DNA of 64,000 nt, taken from contig CAKSLQ010000006.1 in NCBI GenBank assembly GCA_934467415.1, forward strand, positions 1 to 64,000, written 5' to 3'. The notes under the pieces are model-generated. The model was given only the letters and a program-made list of their open reading frames with translations, ran no database searches and was not told where the DNA came from. This stretch comes from an uncultured Eubacteriales bacterium. GTDB taxonomy: Bacteria; Bacillota; Clostridia; Oscillospirales; CAG-272. Below, in pieces: positions 36,310 through 44,821 of the stretch. A program made the position numbers and the translations under genes. Each line of letters opens with the position of its first letter. Position 1 is the stretch's first letter.

Positions 36310-36606
36310 TTAATCCGAGAGCTTCACCTTGAGCGTAACCGGCGAGCTTTTCCACGTGAAAAACCTGCTGCAAGACAGAATCTTTCTGAAAGCTGACACA
36401 AGCACAGCAGAAAAAGCCGCAGCGCAGATTGCAAGAGAAAGGTTTTTCAACGCATTTTGGCAAAGGCAGATCAGTGTGCAAACCCGGCAATCCTCGCCAG
36501 TGCAGTCGTGATGCACTTCTGCAGCGATGTAAAGCGCAGAAAAGAGCATGATGAACAAAACCGCTGCTGCCACCAGCAACGCCGCAAGCCGCTTTTGCTT
36601 TGTCAT
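36310..36606 (-). CDS. Small Cys-rich membrane protein, zinc operon
   Basis: This 98-residue protein has two predicted membrane helices (about 8-28 and 54-74) separated by a metal-ligand-like loop VHHDCTGEDCRVCTLICLC (31-49). I place the start at the ATG preceded by ggaaaggcggtgagc rather than 42 or 49 codons further upstream, where the sequence is promoter DNA. Similar HHDCxGEDCxxC membrane proteins sit next to zinc transporters in other Clostridia, to my recollection, but no function is assigned. It is the first gene after the operon promoter. Confidence 0.75.
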   Translation of the reverse strand: MTKQKRLAALLVAAAVLFIMLFSALYIAAEVHHDCTGEDCRVCTLICLCQNALKNLSLAICAAAFSAVLVSAFRKILSCSRFFTWKSSPVTLKVKLSD

Positions 36607-36652
36607 GATGCTCACCGCCTTTCCCATGTTTGACAAACCGTTCTTGCCAACC

Positions 36653-36681
36653 AGTATACATTGCCTTTTCGGATTTGTCAA
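36653..36681 (-). promoter_or_regulatory. Strong promoter of the zinc operon
   Basis: On the minus strand TTGACA (36681-36676), a 17-nt spacer and TATACT (36658-36653), both close to consensus, lie 47 nt before the first start codon. I looked for a Zur-type palindrome overlapping it and did not find a convincing one. Confidence 0.9.
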
Positions 36682-36727
36682 TACGCGAATTCTACGCAAT
36701 TGTAATTTTTTTGTGCAGGTTTTGTGT

Positions 36728-37204
36728 TTATCGGATAATCTTCCACGCATCAATCAGCCGCTCGAGCGGCCACGCGGCGTTGGCGGGGCTGGTCGAGGGC
36801 AGACGCACGGCGGGAATGCCGGTTGCGGGGAGCTGTCGGCGCGTGTAAAGCGCGTCGGCGGTCGCACCGTTGGTGAAAATGCGCGTGATCTTTGAGCCTG
36901 CAAGGAGCGGCGCGAGATCGTTCGGCTGTGCATTTCGGATGCTTGCGTCGGACGAGCCGTCGATGTCGCAGGACGCGATGACGTCCCACAGGGCAACATG
37001 GTTTTGCAGCAGAAACGCGCGCTTTTCCGGGATTGTCGCAGGTACGGGACAGCCGAAAACGGCGGCGGTCACGCGCCAGAAGCGGTTTTGCACATGCCCG
37101 TAGAAAAAGCCGCTCTCCCGCGACTTCACCGAGGGAAACGAGCCGAGGATCAGTACGGTTGAATCCGCGTCGAAGACAGGCGGAATGGGATGAAGCTGCT
37201 GCAT
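36728..37204 (-). CDS. DNA-deoxyinosine glycosylase (uracil-DNA glycosylase superfamily)
   Basis: This protein is predicted to remove hypoxanthine from DNA as the first step of base excision repair. The 158 residues contain ILGSFPSVKSRESGFFYGH and NRFW (about 19-43), the hallmark of the TDG/MUG-like deoxyinosine glycosylase family, and TNGATADALY plus LPSTSPANA in the C-terminal part. The start ATG has a cggaggt site; the longer frame upstream crosses into the opposite gene. It stands alone, divergent from the zinc-ribbon gene. Confidence 0.9.
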   Translation of the reverse strand: MQQLHPIPPVFDADSTVLILGSFPSVKSRESGFFYGHVQNRFWRVTAAVFGCPVPATIPEKRAFLLQNHVALWDVIASCDIDGSSDASIRNAQPNDLAPLLAGSKITRIFTNGATADALYTRRQLPATGIPAVRLPSTSPANAAWPLERLIDAWKIIR

Positions 37205-37224
37205 GGCGTACCTCCGAAAAAGAA

Positions 37225-37253
37225 TTGACATTCCGAGAAGATTATAGTATACT
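37225..37253 (+). promoter_or_regulatory. Promoter of the zinc-ribbon/DUF4190 gene
   Basis: TTGACA (37225-37230), 17 nt, TATACT (37248-37253), 36 nt before the start codon. Confidence 0.88.
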
Positions 37254-37289
37254 GAAACCGTAAAATCAAGCAGAGCGGAGGACTTTGGT

Positions 37290-37829
37290 ATGAGATTCTG
37301 CGAAAACTGCGGCACGCAGCAGGAAGACGGCGCACGCTTCTGCCCGAATTGCGGCGCGCCGATCGCACAGGCGGCGCAAGCGCAGCCCGACACGCAAACG
37401 ACGACGCAAACGGCGCAGCCGGAGACGGCGGCGCAGCCGGAGGCCGCGCCTGCGGTGAACACGGCGAAATACACGGAACAGCCGCACGAGCCGCTGCACA
37501 CGACGGTCGTTATGCCGGCGCCCGCACCGAAAACCAACGGCTTTGCCGTTGCCGGCTTTGTGCTCGGCATCTGCTCGATCCTGTTCGGCTGGATCTGCTG
37601 CTTCAACATCACCTCGGTGCTCGGCATCATCTTCTCCGTCATCGGCCTGTGCCAGACCTCCGGCAAAAAGGGAAGCGGCAAGGGGCTTGCCGTTGCCGGG
37701 CTTGTGCTCAGCATTCTGTCGATCCTGCTGCTGGTCGGCCTCGGCCTGCTCACGCAGGCGTTTGAAGGCTACTTCAACCCGAACGGCGACTTTTACCGCA
37801 TTTACGGCGACATTCTTTCCGAGATCTGA
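37290..37829 (+). CDS. Zinc-ribbon membrane protein, DUF4190-like
   Basis: This 179-residue protein has an N-terminal zinc ribbon, MRFCENCGTQQEDGARFCPNCG (Cys pairs at 4/7 and 18/21). A flexible Gln/Ala/Thr-rich linker (about 27-70) follows, then two or three membrane helices with GFAVAGFVLGICSILFGW and KGLAVAGLVLSILSI, the repeated pattern of DUF4190. The role is unknown; such proteins are widespread in Clostridia. It is a single-gene transcript with its own promoter and terminator. Confidence 0.82.
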   Translation: MRFCENCGTQQEDGARFCPNCGAPIAQAAQAQPDTQTTTQTAQPETAAQPEAAPAVNTAKYTEQPHEPLHTTVVMPAPAPKTNGFAVAGFVLGICSILFGWICCFNITSVLGIIFSVIGLCQTSGKKGSGKGLAVAGLVLSILSILLLVGLGLLTQAFEGYFNPNGDFYRIYGDILSEI

Positions 37830-37836
37830 ATCCGAA

Positions 37837-37864
37837 CCCCGGCTGCCAAAGCAGCCGGGGTTTT
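37837..37864 (+). terminator. Terminator after the zinc-ribbon gene
   Basis: ccccggctgc (37837-37846), loop caaa, gcagccgggg (37851-37860), then TTTT. Confidence 0.9.
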
Positions 37865-37920
37865 CACATTTTACCGCGTGCGCGCATATCCTGTATCTGA
37901 AAAAACATCGGAGGTGCGCT

Positions 37921-39207
37921 ATGCTGATTCACATTGCCGAGCCGGGGGAGACCGCCTACGGCATCGCCGCACGCTACGGCGTTTCGCCCGCGCGGCTGCT
38001 TGCGGACAACGGACTGTCCGCGTCCGATACGCTCGTCGTGGGGCAGGCGCTGCTTGTGCTGATCCCCGCCGGGGTCTACACCGTGCAGCCGGGCGATACG
38101 CTCTATTCGATCGCGAATGCCGCCGGTACAAGCGTGCTTGCGCTGGTGCAGAACAACCCGTATCTCACGGCCGCCGATACGCTGCGGCCCGGCGAGGAGC
38201 TGGTGCTGCGCTACACGGGCGGCAAGCGGCGCACCGTCTGCACGACCGGCTATGCCTATCCGTCCATCAACCGGCATGTGCTGTACCGCGCACTGCCGTA
38301 TCTCAGCCGCCTCACCGTCTTCGGCTACGGCTTTACCGAGGACGGTGCGCTGATCGGCATCGACGATGTGCCGCTGATTGAAGCCGCCCGCGCGTTCGGC
38401 GCGGCGCCCGTCATGCTGTTGTCCTCCATCACCGAGAGCGGCAATTTCAACAGCGCGCGTGCAAGCCGCCTGTTCAACGATGCGCCCTTGCAGGCGACGG
38501 TGCTGGACAATGTGCTTGCCGCCATGCGGGAAAAGGGCTATGCGGGGCTGGACATCGACTTTGAATATATCGACCCCGCCGACAGGGAAGCGTTTGTCGC
38601 CTTTGTTGCGGCGGCGGTCGAAAAACTCTCACCCTACGGTTATTTTGTCAACACCGACCTTGCGCCGAAGACCTCAGCCGCGCAGGCCGGGCTGCTCTAC
38701 GAGGCGCACGACTACGCCGCGCTTGGCGCGGCGTCGGATACGCTCTTTCTCATGACCTACGAATGGGGGTATACCTACGGGCCGCCGATGGCGGTTGCGC
38801 CGATTGACCGGGTGCGCCGCGTGGTGGACTACGCCGTCTCCGAGATTGACCCCGCAAAGCTGCTGCTCGGCATCCCGAATTACGGCTACGACTGGAAGCT
38901 CCCCTATGAAAAGGGCGTCACGGCGGCGCGCTCGCTCGGCAACGAGGAGGCGGTCGCGCTGGCGGCGCGTTATGGCGCGGAAATCGAATACGACGCCGCC
39001 TCCGCCGCGCCGTATTTCTACTATACCGACACCGAGGGGAACGCGCACGTCGTTTGGTTTGAGGATGTGCGCAGTATGCTGGCGTCCTATGACTTGATGG
39101 ACGCCTTGAACCTGCGCGGCGCGGGGTATTGGAACGTGATGCGCCCCTTTGCGCAGAACTATGCCCTGCTTGCGTCACTCTACGACATCGAAAAGCCGGG
39201 ATTCTGA
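37921..39207 (+). CDS. LysM-GH18 peptidoglycan hydrolase (SleL/YaaH-like)
   Basis: This 428-residue protein has two N-terminal LysM domains (about 1-47 and 48-97; GVYTVQPGDTLYSIANAAGTS), which bind peptidoglycan glycan. A glycoside hydrolase 18 domain follows with catalytic DIDFE (about 211-215). Order and length match SleL/YaaH-type N-acetylglucosaminidases that degrade spore cortex, hinting at a spore former, though vegetative homologues exist. No classical signal peptide is present, as in SleL. The ATG follows ggaggtgcgct. The longer frame starts inside the previous gene. Confidence 0.92.
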   Translation: MLIHIAEPGETAYGIAARYGVSPARLLADNGLSASDTLVVGQALLVLIPAGVYTVQPGDTLYSIANAAGTSVLALVQNNPYLTAADTLRPGEELVLRYTGGKRRTVCTTGYAYPSINRHVLYRALPYLSRLTVFGYGFTEDGALIGIDDVPLIEAARAFGAAPVMLLSSITESGNFNSARASRLFNDAPLQATVLDNVLAAMREKGYAGLDIDFEYIDPADREAFVAFVAAAVEKLSPYGYFVNTDLAPKTSAAQAGLLYEAHDYAALGAASDTLFLMTYEWGYTYGPPMAVAPIDRVRRVVDYAVSEIDPAKLLLGIPNYGYDWKLPYEKGVTAARSLGNEEAVALAARYGAEIEYDAASAAPYFYYTDTEGNAHVVWFEDVRSMLASYDLMDALNLRGAGYWNVMRPFAQNYALLASLYDIEKPGF

Positions 39208-39217
39208 CCAAAACGCG

Positions 39218-39254
39218 AAAAGAGCCGCAAAAGCTGTGCTTTTGCGGCTCTTTT
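39218..39254. terminator. Bidirectional terminator between GH18 and GH127 genes
   Basis: aaaagagccgcaaaag (39218-39233), loop ctgtg, cttttgcggctctttt (39239-39254): a 16-bp stem with A and T ends, serving both converging genes. Confidence 0.92.
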
Positions 39255-39263
39255 CTATGCGTT

Positions 39264-41114
39264 TTATTTCTTCTTTTCGCGGACGAGCGGCATCTCGGTC
39301 ATGCGCAGCTTGGCGCAGCCGTAGGGATACAGCGTGGCATCCTCGGGCGCGCTGAGCGCCACGGCGCTCTTCGGCGCACGGTCGGCAACCGAGTCGTAGC
39401 CGTCGGCATAGTCCCAGTCGACGCGGCTGAGCTTGGTGCGCAGGGTGAGGCGCGGCGCCTTGGAGGAGAAGGGAATATCGTCGCCTTTTTCTTCCACGAC
39501 TTCGAAATCCTTGTCGGCAAAGCCGTAGCGCCACTCGCTGTGCGGCAGCAGCTCATAGTCGCAGTAGGGGAACTTGCGTACAACGCCGTCGCGCTCGTAT
39601 TCGCGCTTGCGGTACTCGGTTTCAATCGGCAGCGAGAAGACCAGCGGGCCGTATTCCACGGCCTTCAACCCGAACGGGCGGCTGACCGTATGCGGTGTGT
39701 CGTCGAAGGCAAGGGTCAGCGTCTCCTCGCCGCTCCACTTGCGCATCAGGGTGATGTGCCCGCGCGCGGCAAGCGGCTGGCCGCAGAGCGTGACGTGCTT
39801 GGCAAAGGACGGGATGCGGATGCTGAGCGCAAAGCGCACCGGCGCGTCGGTCTTGATGCGGAAGGTCGCGCTGTGGCGGAACGGGTATTCGGTGTCGCAG
39901 CTGACCGTCACGCCGACACCGCCGATCGTCGTTTGCAGGGTAGCGGGCAGCAGGAGGGCAACGTGGATGCCGCGTGCGCTGCGCAGGAAGGTGTGCAGCG
40001 CCAGCTTCGGCCAGCCCTGGTTGAAGTTGGCCGTGCAGCAGCCGAAGTGCGGTTCAAGTCCGAAGAGATGCGCGCCCGAGCCGTTGGTGCGGAAGAAGGT
40101 TTTCCCGGGAAATATCTTGCAGGCAATCTGGTTTGTCTGCTGGTCGTACTGGTGCGCCCACATGTCGTCCGTGATGGTGGCGGGCAGGGCGTTGAACGCC
40201 GCCTTCTCCAGCCGATCCGCCCAGATGCGTTTGCCGGTCAGCATGTAGAGCACCTCGCAGGAGTACATCAGCTCCACCACGCTGCAAAGCTCGGTGCCGC
40301 GGTTGGAGTCAATGCCGGACAGGCATTCGTCGCCGGTGATCGTGCCGACCGCCGTGCCGTTGTACTTCGTCAGCAGCTTCCAGTAGGCCTCGGCGTTGTC
40401 GTCGGTGGGGACTTTGCCGAGCATACGGGCGGTCACGGCCTCGTATTTCAGCATCATGCAGAGGTTGACCGCATGGGTGTACATTGTCCACTTGTTCAGG
40501 GGGCGCTCCCACGTCTCGGTATACTTGCCGTAGTCCTCGCCCTCGTCCTCCAGCAGCTGTGCCAGCTCGCGCAGCCATTCCTCCGGCTCGCGGTCGTAGA
40601 GGAACGAAAGCGGGATCATGCACTCATACCAGCGGAACTTGCCCCACTTGGCAAGGGCAATGCGCCCGCTCTTCAATTCCTCATAGAGGCACTTCATCGC
40701 GCGGTAAAGCGCGTCAAACGCGCGGGTGTAGCGCGTGCCTTCGGCAAACTCGCAGTAGAGCGCCAGCACCTTGCCGATGAGGAAGAAGGCCCAGACGTCG
40801 TAGCCTGCGCGTTCCTCGTCCTTGCAGGGGCAGATCCAGCCGTCCGGCTTCTGCCGCTCGAGAATGGCGTCAATGTACTTGTCGGCGCGCGCGATCAGGT
40901 CCGCGTCGTCCAGCAGATGGGCCAGCGGAATGAAGCCGTCCAGCCAGTAGGGCACGCGCTCCCAGCCCTCGCGGTCGCCGCCGATCCATGCGCTGTCGCG
41001 CACGTCCGGCCAGATTCTATCGAGGTTGCCCGACAGGCCTGCTGCCTGGATTTCCAGCTGACGGCGGAGCCAGCCCTCGGGCTTGATCTCACGGAAATTA
41101 AAATGCTGATACAT
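39264..41114 (-). CDS. GH127 family beta-L-arabinofuranosidase-like protein (DUF1680)
   Basis: This 616-residue protein is cytoplasmic (no signal peptide). It has an alpha/alpha toroid followed by beta-sandwich domains, as in GH127. The Cys-based catalytic and zinc site of the family is present: E275 and C277 in TELCS, and C359/C360 in HFGCCTAN. Other GH127 features include PEGWLRRQLEIQAAGLSG at the N-terminus and DGWICPC. The predicted activity is release of L-arabinose from beta-linked arabinofuranosides. An aaggag site precedes the ATG. It is divergent from an AraC regulator that probably controls it. Confidence 0.9.
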   Translation of the reverse strand: MYQHFNFREIKPEGWLRRQLEIQAAGLSGNLDRIWPDVRDSAWIGGDREGWERVPYWLDGFIPLAHLLDDADLIARADKYIDAILERQKPDGWICPCKDEERAGYDVWAFFLIGKVLALYCEFAEGTRYTRAFDALYRAMKCLYEELKSGRIALAKWGKFRWYECMIPLSFLYDREPEEWLRELAQLLEDEGEDYGKYTETWERPLNKWTMYTHAVNLCMMLKYEAVTARMLGKVPTDDNAEAYWKLLTKYNGTAVGTITGDECLSGIDSNRGTELCSVVELMYSCEVLYMLTGKRIWADRLEKAAFNALPATITDDMWAHQYDQQTNQIACKIFPGKTFFRTNGSGAHLFGLEPHFGCCTANFNQGWPKLALHTFLRSARGIHVALLLPATLQTTIGGVGVTVSCDTEYPFRHSATFRIKTDAPVRFALSIRIPSFAKHVTLCGQPLAARGHITLMRKWSGEETLTLAFDDTPHTVSRPFGLKAVEYGPLVFSLPIETEYRKREYERDGVVRKFPYCDYELLPHSEWRYGFADKDFEVVEEKGDDIPFSSKAPRLTLRTKLSRVDWDYADGYDSVADRAPKSAVALSAPEDATLYPYGCAKLRMTEMPLVREKKK

Positions 41115-41234
41115 GAGAGTCTCCTTTGCATCTTCGGTTTTGTGCTTTCATCTTACCACAACCGCAGGCGCGGAAACAATGCATAAATGTATGCAAAACC
41201 TTGCAATTATCACGACAATTTGCTTTCATCCCCC

Positions 41235-41263
41235 TTGAAACTGCACGGTATATCTGCTAAAAT
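41235..41263 (+). promoter_or_regulatory. Promoter of the AraC-family regulator gene
   Basis: TTGAAA (41235-41240), 17 nt, TAAAAT (41258-41263), 32 nt before the start. The 180-nt divergent region also contains the near-palindrome atgcataaatgtatgcaa (about 41179-41196), a possible regulator or promoter element for the GH127 gene. Confidence 0.7.
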
Positions 41264-41295
41264 GAATTTATAAAATCAAAGCGGAGGTGCATCGT

Positions 41296-42048
41296 ATGCT
41301 CAGCATGGACAGCTTGCCTGCCTATCGGTTTTCGTCTTTTCGGTACTTCGATCCCGGGGAACGGCATATTCACCGCACGTTCCGCGAGGACGTGCTGCTA
41401 CTGGTGATGGACGGCGTGCTGCGCTTTGAGGAGGACGGCAGCGCGGTCGAGGTCGGCAGCGGCGAATACTATATTCAGCGGCGCGGCCTTGAACAGACCG
41501 GCGCGGCGGCGAGCAGCACGCCGAAATATTTCTACATTCATTTTGTCGGCGACTTCACGCCGACGGCGCATATGCTGCCCATCCGCGGGCGCGCGGATAT
41601 GGCGGCGCTCTTTCCGCTGATGCAGCAGCTCGAGACGCTGCGCGTCTCCGGCGCGCCGGCCGTGCAGAAAAATGCGGTCTTTTATCAGATTTTGTCGGAA
41701 CTCTACAACACCGCCAACTCCTCGCCCGCGCGCGAGCTGACGATGAAGGTGCTTGCAATCGTCTCGCGGGACATGCGCTGTGCGCTCACGCTGGACGATC
41801 TTGCGGCGGCGTGCGGCTACAGCCGCAACCATATCATCCACGCCTTCAAGCGGGAGACCGGCATGACGCCCTACGCCTATATCCTCACGCTGCGGCTGGA
41901 GGCGGCCAAGGATCTTCTGCGCAATTCACAGCTCCCCGTCGAGCAGGTGGCCGCCGCCTGCGGCTTCGGCAGCTACATCAATCTGTATAAGGAATTCAAA
42001 AAGCGCGAGCATTGTTCCCCGGCCAAATGGCGGGGCGCAAATCCGTGA
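41296..42048 (+). CDS. AraC-family transcriptional regulator
   Basis: This 250-residue protein has an N-terminal cupin-like sensing domain (GSGEYYIQRRG, about 55-65) and a C-terminal double helix-turn-helix of AraC type (LAAACGYSRNHIIHAFKRETGMTP and the second motif ending INLYKEFKKREHCSPAKWR). I use the ATG at 41296, which has ggagg 8 nt upstream; the GTG at 41287 overlaps that site. Its position opposite GH127 and before an SLH-GH43-like gene suggests it senses an arabinose-type sugar. Confidence 0.9.
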   Translation: MLSMDSLPAYRFSSFRYFDPGERHIHRTFREDVLLLVMDGVLRFEEDGSAVEVGSGEYYIQRRGLEQTGAAASSTPKYFYIHFVGDFTPTAHMLPIRGRADMAALFPLMQQLETLRVSGAPAVQKNAVFYQILSELYNTANSSPARELTMKVLAIVSRDMRCALTLDDLAAACGYSRNHIIHAFKRETGMTPYAYILTLRLEAAKDLLRNSQLPVEQVAAACGFGSYINLYKEFKKREHCSPAKWRGANP

Positions 42049-42104
42049 TGCGGCGAAAATGCTTGCTTTATGCGTGCTGTGCGCAAAGAAAGGGGATATG
42101 AAAT

Positions 42105-44723
42105 ATGAAAATGAAGCTTTGGAGGCTCCTCCTTGCCGCGGCCGCGGCGCTCGCGCTTGCGGCGGCACTCTGCACGGCCGCAGCTGCGGCGGACACGGTC
42201 TATTATCTGAAGGACGGCGGCACGGGAAGCGGCCTGTCGGCAGACGCGCCGGGCGGCTCGCTGGCCGACGCCTATGCGGCGCTGCCGAACGGCGGCACCG
42301 TGGTCGTCTGCGGCTCGTTTTCGCTCAGCAAGGCGTTCATCGCACCGTCGCACGCAAAGCCGATCATCATTACAAGCGTGTACGGCGGCAAAGACTATGC
42401 CGCCGACGGCGCGCGCATGGTCCTCAAAGGCAACTTCTACTGTGGCGGCGACACGAAATTTGAGCATATCACGCTGTCGGCGATCGGCACATATCTTTCG
42501 ATCTTCGGCAACAACCATGCGCTCACGCTCGGCGAGGGCATCACCTCGGTGAAAAGCGGGAACAGCCAGTATCTTTCGCTCATGGGCGGCTCGCGCAGTA
42601 CCTACAGCGGCGCCGCGTCGAACCTCACCGTCCAAAGCGGGACGTGGCAGCGCGTGCGCGGCGGTACGGCGGCGTCCGGCAGCCGGAATTACCGCATTCG
42701 CCTGACGATCGAGGGTGGCACGTTTGTCGAGCGGGTCACGCTCGGCGACAGCGGCTCGCACGACGGCGACATCACGGCGGAGATTCACGGCGGCACGTTC
42801 CGGCAGGGCATCTTTGCCGCCACGCTTTCCTCGGCGGCCGAGACCTTCTCCGGCAAGGTTTCGCTGCATATCGACGGCGGCGTTTTCTACGGCCGCATCG
42901 CGCCCGCCGCATCGACCGCGGGCAGTTATGGCGGCAGCTTTGACGTGACTGTGGACGGCGGCGAATTTGCGCATCTGGTCGAGCTTTCGGGCAGTAAAGG
43001 GCTTAGCGGCGGCATGACCTCGTCGCTGCAAAGCAGCATCGACATGACCGAGAAGGAGACCGGCATCTACACGTTTGAGAACTATGTCCGCGCCGACGGC
43101 GCAGACCCGTGGCTCTTCTACAAGGACGGCTACTATTATTACACCTCCACCACGGGCAGCGCGGAGTTAAAACTCGTCCGCGTGGCCAACATCGGCGACC
43201 TCATCTATTCGGGCGGCACCACCATCTACAAGCCCGAGGCGGGCAAGCCGTGGTCGGACAGCTCCTGGTCGCCCGAGATCCACTATTATACCGACGAAGA
43301 GATCGGCACGGGCAACGGCGGCTGGTACTGCTACCTTGCGGGTACGGATAAGACCGCAACCTCGGCGGATGGCATCGCCACGCACCGCATGTATGTCATC
43401 AAGTGCCTCGACGGCGACAATCTGCTCGGCCGCTGGGGCAATCCGCTGACCGGGGAGGTCAATGTGCCGCTCCGCGTCACCGCGCCGGACATCCCCGGCT
43501 TTGACGATGTGTGGGCGGCGGGCATGACCGACATCCGCATCGGCGGCAAGGTGTACACCATGTATGTCACGGTGGCGGATGACGGCGGCGGAAAGAAGCA
43601 CCAGACCATCAACATCCTGCCGATGACCAATCCGTGGACGCTCTCCGGCACCTCCAAGGTCATCTGCGAGCCGGAATACGACTGGGAGATCGGCAACCAC
43701 AAAAAGCTTTACATCGTGGAGTGCGGCACGCCGGTCTATGCGGCGGACGGCAGCATCTTTATTGTTTATTCCGCCTGCGGCTATTCCACCCCGGACTATA
43801 AGCTCGGGCAGATGCAGTATCTCGGCGGCGACCCGACCGAGAAGTCGAGCTGGAAGAAGTGGGACGCGCCGATCCTGTCGAAATCCGCGCAGATTAGCGG
43901 CTGCGGCAGCGCCTGCTATGTTACCGATACGGCGGGGCAGGGCTGGATCTGCTACAACGCCTATCTCGGCGCGAACGCGGTCGGCGCACGACATGCTTTT
44001 GTCGAGCCGTATACCGCCACGGCGGCGGGCGGCGTGGTGATCGGCAGCGGCACGAAGCATCCCGCCGATATCGACACGGTCTATACGGCGGCGCTCAACC
44101 CGATGCCGCTTGCGGACAAGACCGTCGGCTTTGACCGCGTGACAAACGGCACGGAAAAGAATTGTTTCCCGTCCGTCCGCGACTATAACGGCTTTGCGGA
44201 TGTGCAAAGCGGTGACTGGTTTTACACCTATGTGCGCGATGCGTACCGCATCGGGCTTGCCAACGGCACGAGCGCGGCGAAGTTCTCGCCCGACGGCAGC
44301 TTCACGGTTGCACAGGCGCTGACCGCGGCAGCCAACATTCACACAATCTATTATGGTAAGACAATCGACACCGCAGGCGCGAAGAACTGGTACGATCCCT
44401 ACGCGGATTACTGCGTCGCAAACGGCATTGTCAAAGCAGGGCAGTTCAAGGATTACAACGCGCCGATCACGCGCGGCGATATGGCGATCGTCTTTGCGGG
44501 TATCCTGCCCGAGGGCGAATATGCGGCGGTTCGGGACGGCTCGAACCCGGACGTGACAAGCAACCTCGCTTGCTATGCGGCGGTGCAGAAGCTCTATAGC
44601 GCAGGTATCATCAGCGGCGACGTCGGAACGGGCAACTACCGCCCGAATGACGGCATCAGGCGCTCCGAGGCCTGCGTCATCTTCCTGCGCCTTGCCCGCG
44701 CATCCGCCCGCGCCGGGAAGTAA
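42105..44723 (+). CDS. SLH-anchored surface protein with beta-helix and GH43-like propeller domains
   Basis: This 872-residue protein has a signal peptide (MKMKLWRLLLAAAAALALAA). A beta-helix module (about 30-320) shares GGTVVVCGSF and IIITSVYGGKDY with other surface proteins here. A five-bladed propeller resembling GH43 (about 325-680) has ADPWLFYKDGYYYY, the blade-2 motif WSPEIHYY and a retained Glu in IVECGTPVYAADGS. SLH repeats (FADVQSGDWFYTYV onward, about 695-860) attach it to the wall. GH43 enzymes cleave arabinose or xylose side chains; activity here is inferred. An aaagggg site precedes the ATG. It is likely co-transcribed with the AraC gene. Confidence 0.85.
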   Translation: MKMKLWRLLLAAAAALALAAALCTAAAAADTVYYLKDGGTGSGLSADAPGGSLADAYAALPNGGTVVVCGSFSLSKAFIAPSHAKPIIITSVYGGKDYAADGARMVLKGNFYCGGDTKFEHITLSAIGTYLSIFGNNHALTLGEGITSVKSGNSQYLSLMGGSRSTYSGAASNLTVQSGTWQRVRGGTAASGSRNYRIRLTIEGGTFVERVTLGDSGSHDGDITAEIHGGTFRQGIFAATLSSAAETFSGKVSLHIDGGVFYGRIAPAASTAGSYGGSFDVTVDGGEFAHLVELSGSKGLSGGMTSSLQSSIDMTEKETGIYTFENYVRADGADPWLFYKDGYYYYTSTTGSAELKLVRVANIGDLIYSGGTTIYKPEAGKPWSDSSWSPEIHYYTDEEIGTGNGGWYCYLAGTDKTATSADGIATHRMYVIKCLDGDNLLGRWGNPLTGEVNVPLRVTAPDIPGFDDVWAAGMTDIRIGGKVYTMYVTVADDGGGKKHQTINILPMTNPWTLSGTSKVICEPEYDWEIGNHKKLYIVECGTPVYAADGSIFIVYSACGYSTPDYKLGQMQYLGGDPTEKSSWKKWDAPILSKSAQISGCGSACYVTDTAGQGWICYNAYLGANAVGARHAFVEPYTATAAGGVVIGSGTKHPADIDTVYTAALNPMPLADKTVGFDRVTNGTEKNCFPSVRDYNGFADVQSGDWFYTYVRDAYRIGLANGTSAAKFSPDGSFTVAQALTAAANIHTIYYGKTIDTAGAKNWYDPYADYCVANGIVKAGQFKDYNAPITRGDMAIVFAGILPEGEYAAVRDGSNPDVTSNLACYAAVQKLYSAGIISGDVGTGNYRPNDGIRRSEACVIFLRLARASARAGK

Positions 44724-44730
44724 AATGAAA

Positions 44731-44754
44731 AGTCCGCCTGCGGGCGGACTTTTT
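44731..44754 (+). terminator. Terminator after the SLH-GH43-like gene
   Basis: agtccgcc (44731-44738), loop tgcg, ggcggact (44743-44750), then TTTT. Confidence 0.88.
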
Positions 44755-44765
44755 GCACCCTGTGA

Positions 44766-44794
44766 TTGACTTTTGGCGCCTTTCTTAGTATAAT
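44766..44794 (+). promoter_or_regulatory. Promoter of the wecB-CARF nuclease operon
   Basis: TTGACT (44766-44771), 17 nt, TATAAT (44789-44794), 27 nt before the wecB start. Confidence 0.88.
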
Positions 44795-44821
44795 GGAGAA
44801 AAATGCGCGCGGAGGAATCCA

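Noticed and set aside
36600..36740. Zur or AdcR binding site at the zinc promoter
   Set aside because: There are AT-rich segments such as ttacaattgcgtag, but no palindrome close to known consensus sites, so none is annotated.
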